The notes beneath the pieces were generated by a model. The model was not told the origin of the DNA, searched no databases, and saw only the letters and a list, made by a program, of their open reading frames with translations. From Bremerella volcania (GTDB lineage Bacteria > Planctomycetota > Planctomycetia > Pirellulales > Pirellulaceae), in NCBI RefSeq assembly GCF_007748115.1, contig NZ_CP036289.1, positions 310,001 to 374,000 on the forward strand: 64,000 bases of DNA. Reading direction: 5' to 3'. Positions 53,508 to 60,977 of this stretch are shown piece after piece. The stretch's first letter is position 1. Every line of letters begins with the position of its first letter. The position numbers were made by a program, and so were the translations under genes.

Positions 53508-54074
53508 TTACAAAGGATTCTTTCGTGGTGACTCTTGGGGGGCCAGGTGTTCTCGCAAGTGCGAAAGGGCCATTCGCATGCGCGTCTTGACGGTTCCTAG
53601 CGGAATGGATAGCGCATCGGCGATTGCTTCGTACGTAAGGTCTCCGTTCTGACGAAGCAGGAAGACCTCCCGTTCTTCGTCCCGGAGCTCTGATACGGCA
53701 ATCCGTAAACGTTCCATTTGCTCGGACCTGTGGGCGTAGTGCTCCGGAGTCGCTTCTTTGCTGGGGACGTCCTGCTGCTGGTCACCCAGCGCTTGGCGTT
53801 TGCGTCGCCAGGCTGTCATCCGCATGTCGCGACCCGTATTCACGGCAATGCGGAAAATCCACGCCCTGACATTCTCTATTTCGGGTAATTGCTCTCGGTT
53901 TCGCCAACACTTGATAAAGGTCTCTTGGAGGGCATCGTGGGCGTCGTCCATGTTGCCCAAAAGGTGGTACAGCGTGCCCAATAGTTCTCCGTGAAGACCC
54001 GAAAAATGGGTCTCCAGCGTATCCCCACGGTTTTCCGCAGGGGGGGTACTGCTTGCGCGACGCGAATGCTCCAC
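53508..54074 (-). CDS. ECF RNA polymerase sigma factor
   Basis: The 188-residue protein has sigma region 2 ('GNMDDAHDALQETFIKCWRN', 'NVRAWIFRIAVNTGRDMRM') and region 4 ('LRDEEREVFLLRQNGDLTYEAIADALSIPLGTVKTRMRMAL'), as in RpoE-type extracytoplasmic-function sigma factors. The start is a GTG at 54074. It is transcribed just before the giant anti-sigma-like gene, the normal order for sigma/anti-sigma pairs, and is divergent from the next sigma gene. Confidence 0.95.
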   Translation of the reverse strand: MEHSRRASSTPPAENRGDTLETHFSGLHGELLGTLYHLLGNMDDAHDALQETFIKCWRNREQLPEIENVRAWIFRIAVNTGRDMRMTAWRRKRQALGDQQQDVPSKEATPEHYAHRSEQMERLRIAVSELRDEEREVFLLRQNGDLTYEAIADALSIPLGTVKTRMRMALSHLREHLAPQESPRKNPL

Positions 54075-54264
54075 AATGGGCCCTTACGCATAGATAGACG
54101 AGATGGCCGGCCAAAACGATTCAGGCTGGGCACCGATTTTTTAACAGAATGGTTGCGATTTAACACCAGATTGACCGGTTTTATGGGTTAATGTCGGTAT
54201 GGATCTCCCGGAATTCTAGTCTGGTGGCTTGCTGGGGGCCCCCCTAGCTCAAAATAATAAACAT

Positions 54265-54894
54265 ATGTGGCCCGAAACTGACAAAACACAGCAGCTGCTT
54301 CAAGGTGCCCGAGACGGGGATGCTTCCGCGCGAGATGCCTTGCTGCAGCGCCATCGCGATTCGCTGCGACGAATGATCGAAATGCGCCTGGATAAGCGTA
54401 TCCAGCAGCGCGTTGACGCCAGTGACATTGTCCAAGAGGTGTTGGTCGATGCCAATCGTCGACTGGCCGATTATCTTGAAAACCCGAAAATGCCATTTCA
54501 TTTGTGGCTGCGGCACATGGCCAAGGATCGAATTATCGATGCCCACCGCCGTCACCGGGTCAGCGGAAAACGAAGTGTCGACCGCGAACAAAATATGAAC
54601 GTCGGATTCAATATGGATCAGTCGTCGGTCGATCTGGCTGCCCAGTTGTGCGATCAAAACACAACGCCAGGGGCTGCGGCCACCATGCAGGAACTGCACA
54701 TCCGCTTCCAAGACGCGATCGAACAGCTGGACGATCAGGATCGCGAAGTCGTCATCATGCGGCACTTCGAGCAGCTCTCCAATCAGGACGTGGCCGCCGC
54801 CCTCGACTTGACTCCGGCCGCGGCCAGCATGCGTTACCTGCGGGCCATTCGTCGCCTGCGAGCTTTATTGGGGCCGACCGCCGTCGACGAATAA
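54265..54894 (+). CDS. Planctomycete-type sigma-70 factor
   Basis: From the ATG at 54265 the 209-residue protein shows region 2 ('RIQQRVDASDIVQEVLVDAN', 'FHLWLRHMAKDRIIDAHRRH') and region 4 ('LDDQDREVVIMRHFEQLSNQDVAAALDLTPAAASMRYLRAIRRL'). This matches the Sig-70_plancto-type family that is usually encoded beside Ser/Thr kinases, as here (25 bases to the kinase gene). No anti-sigma is adjacent, and the kinase may play that role. Confidence 0.92.
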   Translation: MWPETDKTQQLLQGARDGDASARDALLQRHRDSLRRMIEMRLDKRIQQRVDASDIVQEVLVDANRRLADYLENPKMPFHLWLRHMAKDRIIDAHRRHRVSGKRSVDREQNMNVGFNMDQSSVDLAAQLCDQNTTPGAAATMQELHIRFQDAIEQLDDQDREVVIMRHFEQLSNQDVAAALDLTPAAASMRYLRAIRRLRALLGPTAVDE

Positions 54895-54919
54895 TTCTTC
54901 TTGAAGTCAACGCACAAGC

Positions 54920-56608
54920 ATGGCCACCGACCGGGATCAAATCGACGAACAGCTGGCCGAACTGCTCGATGATTTGACCCAGCGCGTGCAGCGTGGCGAA
55001 GCCGTCGACTTGGAACAGGTCACCCAGAAATATCCCCACCTGGCCGAGGATCTGAAAGAAGTCTGGGGCGCGGTCATGCTGGCCGACGCGGTCGCGCTCA
55101 ACGTTTCGATCACCAGCCCCGGCTCCGGCGAAGAACCGATCCCCGAGAAGCTCTCGCAGCTAAAACTGCCGCTACGTTTTGGCGACTACGAACTGATCGA
55201 GGAAATCGGTCGCGGTGGGATGGGGGTCGTTTACCGAGCCCGACAGGTGAGTCTCAACCGCATCGTGGCCGTGAAGATGATCCTCAAGGCGCAGCTCGCC
55301 TCGGAGGACGAACTGAGTCGCTTTCTGTCTGAAGCCGAGTCGGCCGCACGACTCAGCCACCCTGGAATTGTCCCGGTGTACGAAGTGGGGCAGCGCGACG
55401 GGCGATATTACTTCAGCATGAAGTACATCGAAGGAGAAACGCTTTCGCAGCGTCTGGCCCGCGGTCCGATGCCGGCGAAGGAAGCCGCGCGCATGATGCG
55501 GATCATTTCCAGCGCCGTCCACGAAGCCCATCAGCACGGCATTTTGCACCGTGATCTGAAGCCTTCGAACATCTTGATCGATAAGAATGGCAGCCCGGTG
55601 GTGACCGACTTTGGCCTGGCCAAGCAGGTCACCAGCGATGTCGACAGCATCACACGGAGCGGGGCGATCATCGGTACGCCGGCGTTCATGGCCCCGGAAC
55701 AGGCCAGCGGCGATCGCGGGGCGGTTGGCGTTACCAGCGACGTTTATGGCCTGGGCACGATCCTGTTCGCCATGATCACAGGGCAGCCTCCTTTCCAGGG
55801 AAGAACGCCGGTCGATGTGCTGCTGAAGGTGCTCGAGCAAGACCCTCCGATGCCGCATGAGGTAAACCCGAAGGTCGACCGCGATTTAGAGATGATCACG
55901 CTCCGTTGTTTGCAAAAGCCGATGGACCTGCGTTATCCCAACGCGCAGATGCTTTGCGACGACTTCGAGGCTTACTTGAACGATGAGGCGATCTCGGCCC
56001 GCAGTGGTCAGTTCTTTCAGGTCGTTTCCCGAATGTTTCGCGAGACGCACAACGCCCAGGTTCTTGAGAACTGGGGTCTGTTGTGGATGTGGCACAGCCT
56101 GGTGCTTTTCGTCTGCTGCGTGGCGACCCAGATGCTGCAGTGGAACAATGACGGTCATCGCTGGCACTACATTGCCATCTGGACGGTCATCTCCGGAATC
56201 TGGGCTGCCTGCTTCTGGTACCTGCGAAGACGCATGGGGCCAGTCACGTTCGTGGAACGTCAGATCGCGCACGTGTGGGGCGCAGGCATGATCGGGGTGG
56301 CGTGTCTCTTTCCGATCGAATGGCTGTTAGGGCTCAAGCCGCTGGAACTGTCGCCGCTGTTGGCGGTCATTTCGGGAATGGTCTTCCTCATCAAGGGAGG
56401 CATTCTGACCGGGTGGTTTTACTTTCAGGCGTTGGCCCTGTTCGCGTGCAGCGTACCAATGGCTTTGTATCCAGGCGTTGCGCACATCATTTTTGGCATC
56501 GTATCGGCCGCCAGCTTCTTCATCCCGGGCTTGCAGTATTACCGGCAACGTCTTCGCGTGCAGCGCGAACGTCCTTTCGCCCCGGCTGGTTCTACTTTTG
56601 GAGAATGA
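54920..56608 (+). CDS. Membrane serine/threonine protein kinase
   Basis: The 562-residue protein has an N-terminal helical domain typical of planctomycete kinases ('DLEQVTQKYPHLAEDLKEVW'), a complete kinase domain (about 85-350) with 'IGRGGMGVVYRA', 'AVKMI', 'HRDLKPSNIL', 'DFGLAK' and 'GTPAFMAPEQ', and a C-terminal region of about six helices (390-550). The unusual polytopic C-terminus places it in the inner membrane. It is probably co-transcribed with the sigma factor 25 bases upstream and may regulate it by phosphorylation, which is inference. Confidence 0.95.
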   Translation: MATDRDQIDEQLAELLDDLTQRVQRGEAVDLEQVTQKYPHLAEDLKEVWGAVMLADAVALNVSITSPGSGEEPIPEKLSQLKLPLRFGDYELIEEIGRGGMGVVYRARQVSLNRIVAVKMILKAQLASEDELSRFLSEAESAARLSHPGIVPVYEVGQRDGRYYFSMKYIEGETLSQRLARGPMPAKEAARMMRIISSAVHEAHQHGILHRDLKPSNILIDKNGSPVVTDFGLAKQVTSDVDSITRSGAIIGTPAFMAPEQASGDRGAVGVTSDVYGLGTILFAMITGQPPFQGRTPVDVLLKVLEQDPPMPHEVNPKVDRDLEMITLRCLQKPMDLRYPNAQMLCDDFEAYLNDEAISARSGQFFQVVSRMFRETHNAQVLENWGLLWMWHSLVLFVCCVATQMLQWNNDGHRWHYIAIWTVISGIWAACFWYLRRRMGPVTFVERQIAHVWGAGMIGVACLFPIEWLLGLKPLELSPLLAVISGMVFLIKGGILTGWFYFQALALFACSVPMALYPGVAHIIFGIVSAASFFIPGLQYYRQRLRVQRERPFAPAGSTFGE

Positions 56609-56768
56609 GCTTTCCGGACTTGGTTTCGCACAAGCGATAAATCGCATCGCCGTGCTGGATCCAAACTTCTTTCTCACCGGCCATGATCTCTTCGGATTGG
56701 ATGGTGCGTTTCAACAGGGGGGCAGGATCGCTGGTCGGTGTCTTTTGATCTTGGTCCGAGGTATTCAT
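56592..56768 (-). CDS. hemP: Hemin uptake protein HemP family
   Basis: This 58-residue gene overlaps the kinase 3' end by 17 bases in convergent orientation. Its product starts 'MNTSDQDQKTPTSDPAPLLK' and ends 'EVWIQHGDAIYRLCETKSG' then 'KLILQK'. This fits HemP (I.I.H.G..YRL..T..GKLILTK). HemP proteins are small and usually made under iron limitation, beside heme-uptake genes. None are in the window. A Fur-like palindrome lies about 100 bases upstream, supporting iron control. Confidence 0.85.
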   Translation of the reverse strand: MNTSDQDQKTPTSDPAPLLKRTIQSEEIMAGEKEVWIQHGDAIYRLCETKSGKLILQK

Positions 56769-57145
56769 GCGAAAGCTTTTCGAGACATACGTGTCAGGGG
56801 AGGGTATCGGGGAAAATTCGCTGATGTCGTTGACACTGGCTAACGCTCTGTTAGGTTATAGCGATATTGATACTCGGTATCAACCATGAGAGGCGAAAAC
56901 GTTCCATTCCGATTGATTCGCGCCCTTTAGGTGCCAGCGGCGGGGCTAGCCAGCTTACTTAATACCCATTTCAAGTGGCAATGATTTAGTAGATCGAGGG
57001 GGTTAATGACTGGAATTCGAAGCTGGCTGACTACGAGTTTTAACTTCCCGTTAAGGCGTGGTGCGCTTGGTCCTCGCAGTGTCATTTCAGTCCTAAAATC
57101 GATTCTCACGTTGCGGCACCTGGCCGTGAACGAGGTAGCTCAGCC
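56769..57145. other. Intergenic upstream of hemP and the lipoprotein gene
   Basis: The 377 bases hold the Fur-like palindrome (56867-56883) and a separated inverted pair AGCCAGCTT (near 56948) / AAGCTGGCT (near 57021). No other gene is seen. Promoters for both divergent genes should lie here. Confidence 0.5.
56867..56883. promoter_or_regulatory. Fur-box-like palindrome
   Basis: TTGATAC-TCG-GTATCAA is a perfect inverted repeat of the 7-1-7 Fur type (TGATACT C GGTATCA against TGATAAT n ATTATCA). It is 99 bases upstream of the hemP start. Regulation by Fur or a related iron sensor is inferred. Confidence 0.5.
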
Positions 57146-57607
57146 ATGATCGATCGAGGATTGCAACTGATGACGCGGAACCCGGTGGAAGCGAGTGTGA
57201 TGTTGGCGTTGGGGATGGCTTTGGCGCTGATGCTGTGTTCCGGTTGTGGCGGTTCCGCCGGCGAGATCACCGGACGCGTGATGCTGGATGGACGTCCGCT
57301 CAACGGGGCGATCATCAAGTTCAAGCCGAAGGGAAACCCCGAGGCGAAGGAAGTTACGGCCGAGGTCAACGGAGGCTCGTTCACCATTCCCAGCGGCCGA
57401 ATCGCTCCAGGCGACTATTACGTGATGGTGGTTTCGCAGCAGCCAGGCGCCGGGGCGATCATCGACGGTGTGCAGCGCGGTGAAGGGATCCCGGCACCGA
57501 AAGCGTTCGTGCCCAAAGTGTACGAAAAGAAAGGGACCTTGAGCGCCAAGATTTCCGCGGACGGTTCCAATAACTTGATGTTTCAACTGAAGACCGGCGA
57601 GTTTTAA
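57146..57607 (+). CDS. Lipoprotein with carboxypeptidase-regulatory-like domain
   Basis: The 153-residue protein has a signal sequence ending in 'LMLCSGC', a lipobox-like site, and a beta-sandwich domain: 'GEITGRVMLDGRPLNGAIIKFKPKG', 'GGSFTIPSGRIAPGDYYVMV' and 'FVPKVYEKKGTLSAKI'. Such proteins are abundant in planctomycetes, usually next to DUF1559 genes (not seen here). It probably functions as a surface or periplasmic adhesion/structural domain. Internal Mets at residues 9 and 19 are other possible starts. Confidence 0.82.
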   Translation: MIDRGLQLMTRNPVEASVMLALGMALALMLCSGCGGSAGEITGRVMLDGRPLNGAIIKFKPKGNPEAKEVTAEVNGGSFTIPSGRIAPGDYYVMVVSQQPGAGAIIDGVQRGEGIPAPKAFVPKVYEKKGTLSAKISADGSNNLMFQLKTGEF

Positions 57608-57674
57608 GATCAACTCGCCCCAAGGTCCAAGCGATGTTCGCATCGCTCCCCGCTCTCTCCAGCAGAAGCCGTGA

Positions 57675-57702
57675 GCGGACTGCTTGTCGCAGAGCAGTCC
57701 GC
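57675..57702. terminator. Hairpin between convergent genes
   Basis: GCGGACTGCT (57675-57684) and AGCAGTCCGC (57693-57702) form a perfect 10-bp stem with an eight-base loop, followed by a T-rich stretch. It probably terminates transcription from both sides. Confidence 0.75.
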
Positions 57703-57721
57703 CGCGGTATTTGCCTTTCTC

Positions 57722-58480
57722 TTACTCGTCGGTAATGACCATCGTTTCCCAGCCGTCGTAGCTGCCTTCCAGCGAATGGGCCAGTTCTAAGAGTTCGATG
57801 GTGACCTGGTCGATCGAGGCCTGGTCGACATGGTCAACTCGCTCGAGTTGCACGCCGAATGGGTTGGATTGTTCCTGTTCATCACTCTGGATCTCTTGTT
57901 CGATCTGAAAGCCCTTTTCCTGAACGGAGGCGATGAATTGGGCTCGTGCCTGTTCACTGGGAAAATAAGCCCAATGCGACACAGGACGTTCCTGCTCGAG
58001 CGAGTCGCCCGCTTCGATCAGGTTATGCAGGACGGAACTGTTTTGCATCGATTGATATTCGTACTCCGATGGGTACAAGATCTCAAAGTAGAAACCCCAA
58101 TCGGCATCCTCCTGGTAACTGCTTCTCAGCTGATAGGTGGCATGCTTTTGCATGACTGGAGCCAATGCCACGTCGACTCCTTCGAAGGTCGGGCTGTAGA
58201 AAGCAACCTCACGGCGTCCGTCGTGCGTCAGGCAGCCGACATGCACGGCGCCGAGACCTTGTTCGATCGCATCGACGATCCCCTCTTCCAACGGTTGAAT
58301 CGCCGTGAACTCTTCGTTGGTGGTCATCCCGTACGGATCGGGATCCTGAAGCGGAATGAATACCCGGACGAGCCACGTTCGCTGCGGATCAGGTGCATCC
58401 GAGACGATGCCCATGTCCAAAAGAACTGAAGCAATCGAGTCTTCAATCTGCGTGAGATATGCGTTCCAGTCGTCTGACAC
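57722..58480 (-). CDS. DUF695 and RraB-like fusion protein
   Basis: The 252-residue protein has two parts. The N-terminal half ('DDWNAYLTQIEDSIASVLLD', 'TWLVRVFIPLQDPDPYGMT') matches DUF695. The C-terminal half ('ASVQEKGFQIEQEIQ', 'DHVDQASIDQVTIELLELAHSLEGSYDGWETMV') matches RraB-type regulators of RNase E. The GTG at 58480 ('VSDDWNAY') is the best start; an upstream TTG is possible. The fusion suggests a role in RNA turnover or stress, but this is inference. It is monocistronic. Confidence 0.8.
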   Translation of the reverse strand: MSDDWNAYLTQIEDSIASVLLDMGIVSDAPDPQRTWLVRVFIPLQDPDPYGMTTNEEFTAIQPLEEGIVDAIEQGLGAVHVGCLTHDGRREVAFYSPTFEGVDVALAPVMQKHATYQLRSSYQEDADWGFYFEILYPSEYEYQSMQNSSVLHNLIEAGDSLEQERPVSHWAYFPSEQARAQFIASVQEKGFQIEQEIQSDEQEQSNPFGVQLERVDHVDQASIDQVTIELLELAHSLEGSYDGWETMVITDE

Positions 58481-58535
58481 GGTCTTGCCTCCTGGTAGCA
58501 AAAAAGTAGATGGGAGGTCTTAATATAACCGTGCG

Positions 58536-60803
58536 TCAGACCATGCTCCATCGTTTTCTGAGATACCACTCCCAGCCGAGCAGACCGATGATCAGCAGCA
58601 GATTGATCCAGCTATCGCGTGACGACTCTGGCCACGTCCATTTGGTTTGTACCTCGACTTCCGTTTCCGGCGGACGGTTCTTGATTTGATCGAGCAACTG
58701 CGGCAGTTCTTCCGGTGTCCAGGTTCGCCCGCCGACCTCTTGGGTGATCGCCGATAGTGCCGCCAACTGTGATGGCCGGGCCGATGGGTCGCTCAGTTCC
58801 AGATCCTGGTCGTAGACAAAGAAACGTCCCAGGCCCGTGCCGACGGCGGCATCGTTTTGCTTGGCGACCACTTCAATGGTGTAGTCTCCCACCGCCTGGC
58901 CAGCGTCGAGGCTCCCTTCGATGACGCCATCGCCAGGAAGCGTCCGCAAGAGCGTGCGACTCCCGTCCGGGGCGATCAGCGTCGATTCGAACGTCACGCC
59001 GCGCAGGGGATCACCACTCTGCGAGTTGGCACCGGCGGTGAACTGGATGGGTGCCCCAGGCACATAACGCCGCTGCCCCAGTTGCACCCAGACGTCGCGA
59101 GTTTCGATTCCATCCTTCTTGGCCAGCCACAAAATGATTTGCCGCCAGAAACGCTTGTGGATGTCACTCTTGCCGGCCATGACCCACCGCCAGGTGCTAT
59201 CGGCGGTGAAGGCCAGCGTCCTGCCGAGACCATATTCGCCAGCCACCAAAAGGGGCTGACCACTTTGCGATTCAAGAATCGTCATCCCGCGCCGCGTCGG
59301 ACCGGTGACTTTGTTCGCCCCGGAAAGTGCCGGTACCGAGGTAAACGCTGGCACCCCCTCGCTATCGGTGCCAAGCGAAGAGAGGAAGTGGTTCTCGGTG
59401 GCGACGATCGTGATCGGCCCTGGCACGTGCATGTCGGTGCGGATCGGGGCATCGAAGTCCTGCCGGTCGAAGCGGCTCATTTCGACAGGCAGCACGTTTT
59501 GAAAGATCGTTGCCTGGTAGCCGCCGGCCCCGAAGGAATGAAACCCGCCGAGCATGATCAGGCCTTTGCCATCTTCAACCTGCTTGGCCAGTAGTTCGAG
59601 CGTTTCAGGGCTGAGCGCCGACGAGTCGACGTCGCCGATGATGAAGACGTCGTACTTTCCTTTCTCGATCTCTTCGGTCAGATTCACGGGCCATTGATCG
59701 CGCCGTCGCCGATCGATCCAGCGGAAGTCGAGTTCCATGTCGGCCGACTCGGCGACGACCTGTCGCAGCCACTTTTGCTCCGGACGGTCGACCGTGCGCC
59801 CTTCCAGGTACAACAGCTTGAGGCCACCTTCCAGGACATTCAGGTAGGCGCTCAACCCATTGTTTTTGGTGACCAGTTCGCCGTCTTGGTCGGGCACCAC
59901 GATGCTCAGTTTGAACTGCCCTGAAGTTTGCGGAGTGTAGCGGAAGATGACGTCGACCGTTTCCTGCACCTTCGGCGTGGTGATCTCCTGCGTCTCGACG
60001 ATCGTCTTCTGGCCCTGGGCGTCTTCCAGGATCAGTTGTACCGGTACCGGCAGGTTGGCCATTCCTTGAATGCGAACCGAAGTCTTGATCGCCAGTTCGT
60101 TCTTAACGAAGACGGTGTAGTGGTCGGCCAACGTTTCGACGGCGACGTCGCGGGCCTGGGAGGGATCGATCGCCTTGCCATAGGTGACGGTATGCAGGGG
60201 CGTTTCCAGTCGTGCCAGGTCGCGTGCTGCCTGCTGCATTTCGACCTGGGGCGAGTAAACCCGTTGGGCACCATCAGAAAGCAGGATGACGCCGGCCAGC
60301 TTCTTGCCGATGTTTTGCTGCATGACCTGCGAGATGGAAGTACCGATGTCGGTGAAGCGTCCGTCGGGGCCAGGGGGCAACTGAACTTGCCCATTGATGG
60401 ATTCCAGCCGCGTGGCGTTTTCGTCGAACTGGTAGATCGCTACGTCGATGTCATCCCCTAAAGCGCTGAGTTCAGGGGCCAACCGCTGGAGTGTTTGTTT
60501 CTGAGCTTCCCACCGCGGGATGCCGTCAGCGGCGTCAGGCACCGTCATGCTGCGGCTCGAGTCGAACATCAGCACCAGTAACGATTTCTGTGTTTCTTTG
60601 ATCGTCCGAACCCACGTCGGGCGAAGCAGCGTCAAGGCAATCAGCAGGATCACCGCGAAGCGAAGCCCGGTAAGGATCCAGTGCCGCTTGGGGGTCAGCC
60701 CTTGAAACTGAGGCCGCAGTACCAACAGCGCAACTAGCGCGAAGACCAATATCCCCACCAAGAGATAGCTCTCGCCCAAAGGTTGCAGGTACCAGTACGA
60801 CAT
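58536..60803 (-). CDS. VWA and glutamine-amidotransferase-like membrane protein
   Basis: The 755-residue protein has two N-terminal helices (about 13-33 and 45-61), then a VWA domain ('LLVLMFDSSRSMTV', 'DGRFTDIGTSISQVM', 'GVILLSDGAQR') with the MIDAS motif DxSxS, then a large domain with 'LKLLYLEGRTVDRPEQKWL' and 'KYDVFIIGDVDSSALS', 'GLIMLGGFHSFGAGGY' resembling the class-I glutamine-amidotransferase fold. One C-terminal helix ends it. It is the third gene of the DUF58-BatA operon, probably acting in envelope or protein-complex assembly with a MoxR-type ATPase outside the window. Confidence 0.86.
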   Translation of the reverse strand: MSYWYLQPLGESYLLVGILVFALVALLVLRPQFQGLTPKRHWILTGLRFAVILLIALTLLRPTWVRTIKETQKSLLVLMFDSSRSMTVPDAADGIPRWEAQKQTLQRLAPELSALGDDIDVAIYQFDENATRLESINGQVQLPPGPDGRFTDIGTSISQVMQQNIGKKLAGVILLSDGAQRVYSPQVEMQQAARDLARLETPLHTVTYGKAIDPSQARDVAVETLADHYTVFVKNELAIKTSVRIQGMANLPVPVQLILEDAQGQKTIVETQEITTPKVQETVDVIFRYTPQTSGQFKLSIVVPDQDGELVTKNNGLSAYLNVLEGGLKLLYLEGRTVDRPEQKWLRQVVAESADMELDFRWIDRRRRDQWPVNLTEEIEKGKYDVFIIGDVDSSALSPETLELLAKQVEDGKGLIMLGGFHSFGAGGYQATIFQNVLPVEMSRFDRQDFDAPIRTDMHVPGPITIVATENHFLSSLGTDSEGVPAFTSVPALSGANKVTGPTRRGMTILESQSGQPLLVAGEYGLGRTLAFTADSTWRWVMAGKSDIHKRFWRQIILWLAKKDGIETRDVWVQLGQRRYVPGAPIQFTAGANSQSGDPLRGVTFESTLIAPDGSRTLLRTLPGDGVIEGSLDAGQAVGDYTIEVVAKQNDAAVGTGLGRFFVYDQDLELSDPSARPSQLAALSAITQEVGGRTWTPEELPQLLDQIKNRPPETEVEVQTKWTWPESSRDSWINLLLIIGLLGWEWYLRKRWSMV

Positions 60804-60831
60804 GTGGTTTGCTTTGGAGGAAGAAGGGATG

Positions 60832-60955
60832 TAACCACGGATTACACGGATAAAAAAGATGTTGGAGGATGGCTACGCCTTCCGAGGCGATAGCCATCCT
60901 ACGGCCAATTCAGTCCTAACTCTCTTATCCATGGCCATCCGTGTAATCCGTGGTT
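60832..60955. repeat. Nested inverted repeat between operon genes
   Basis: TAACCACGGATTACACGGAT (60832-60851) and ATCCGTGTAATCCGTGGTTA (to 60955) form outer arms. Inside, AGGATGGCTA and TAGCCATCCT form a second hairpin (about 60866-60900). The plan is the same as at 27202-27326. Confidence 0.8.
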
Positions 60956-60977
60956 ATTCTTCCTTCCTCTTCAAGGG

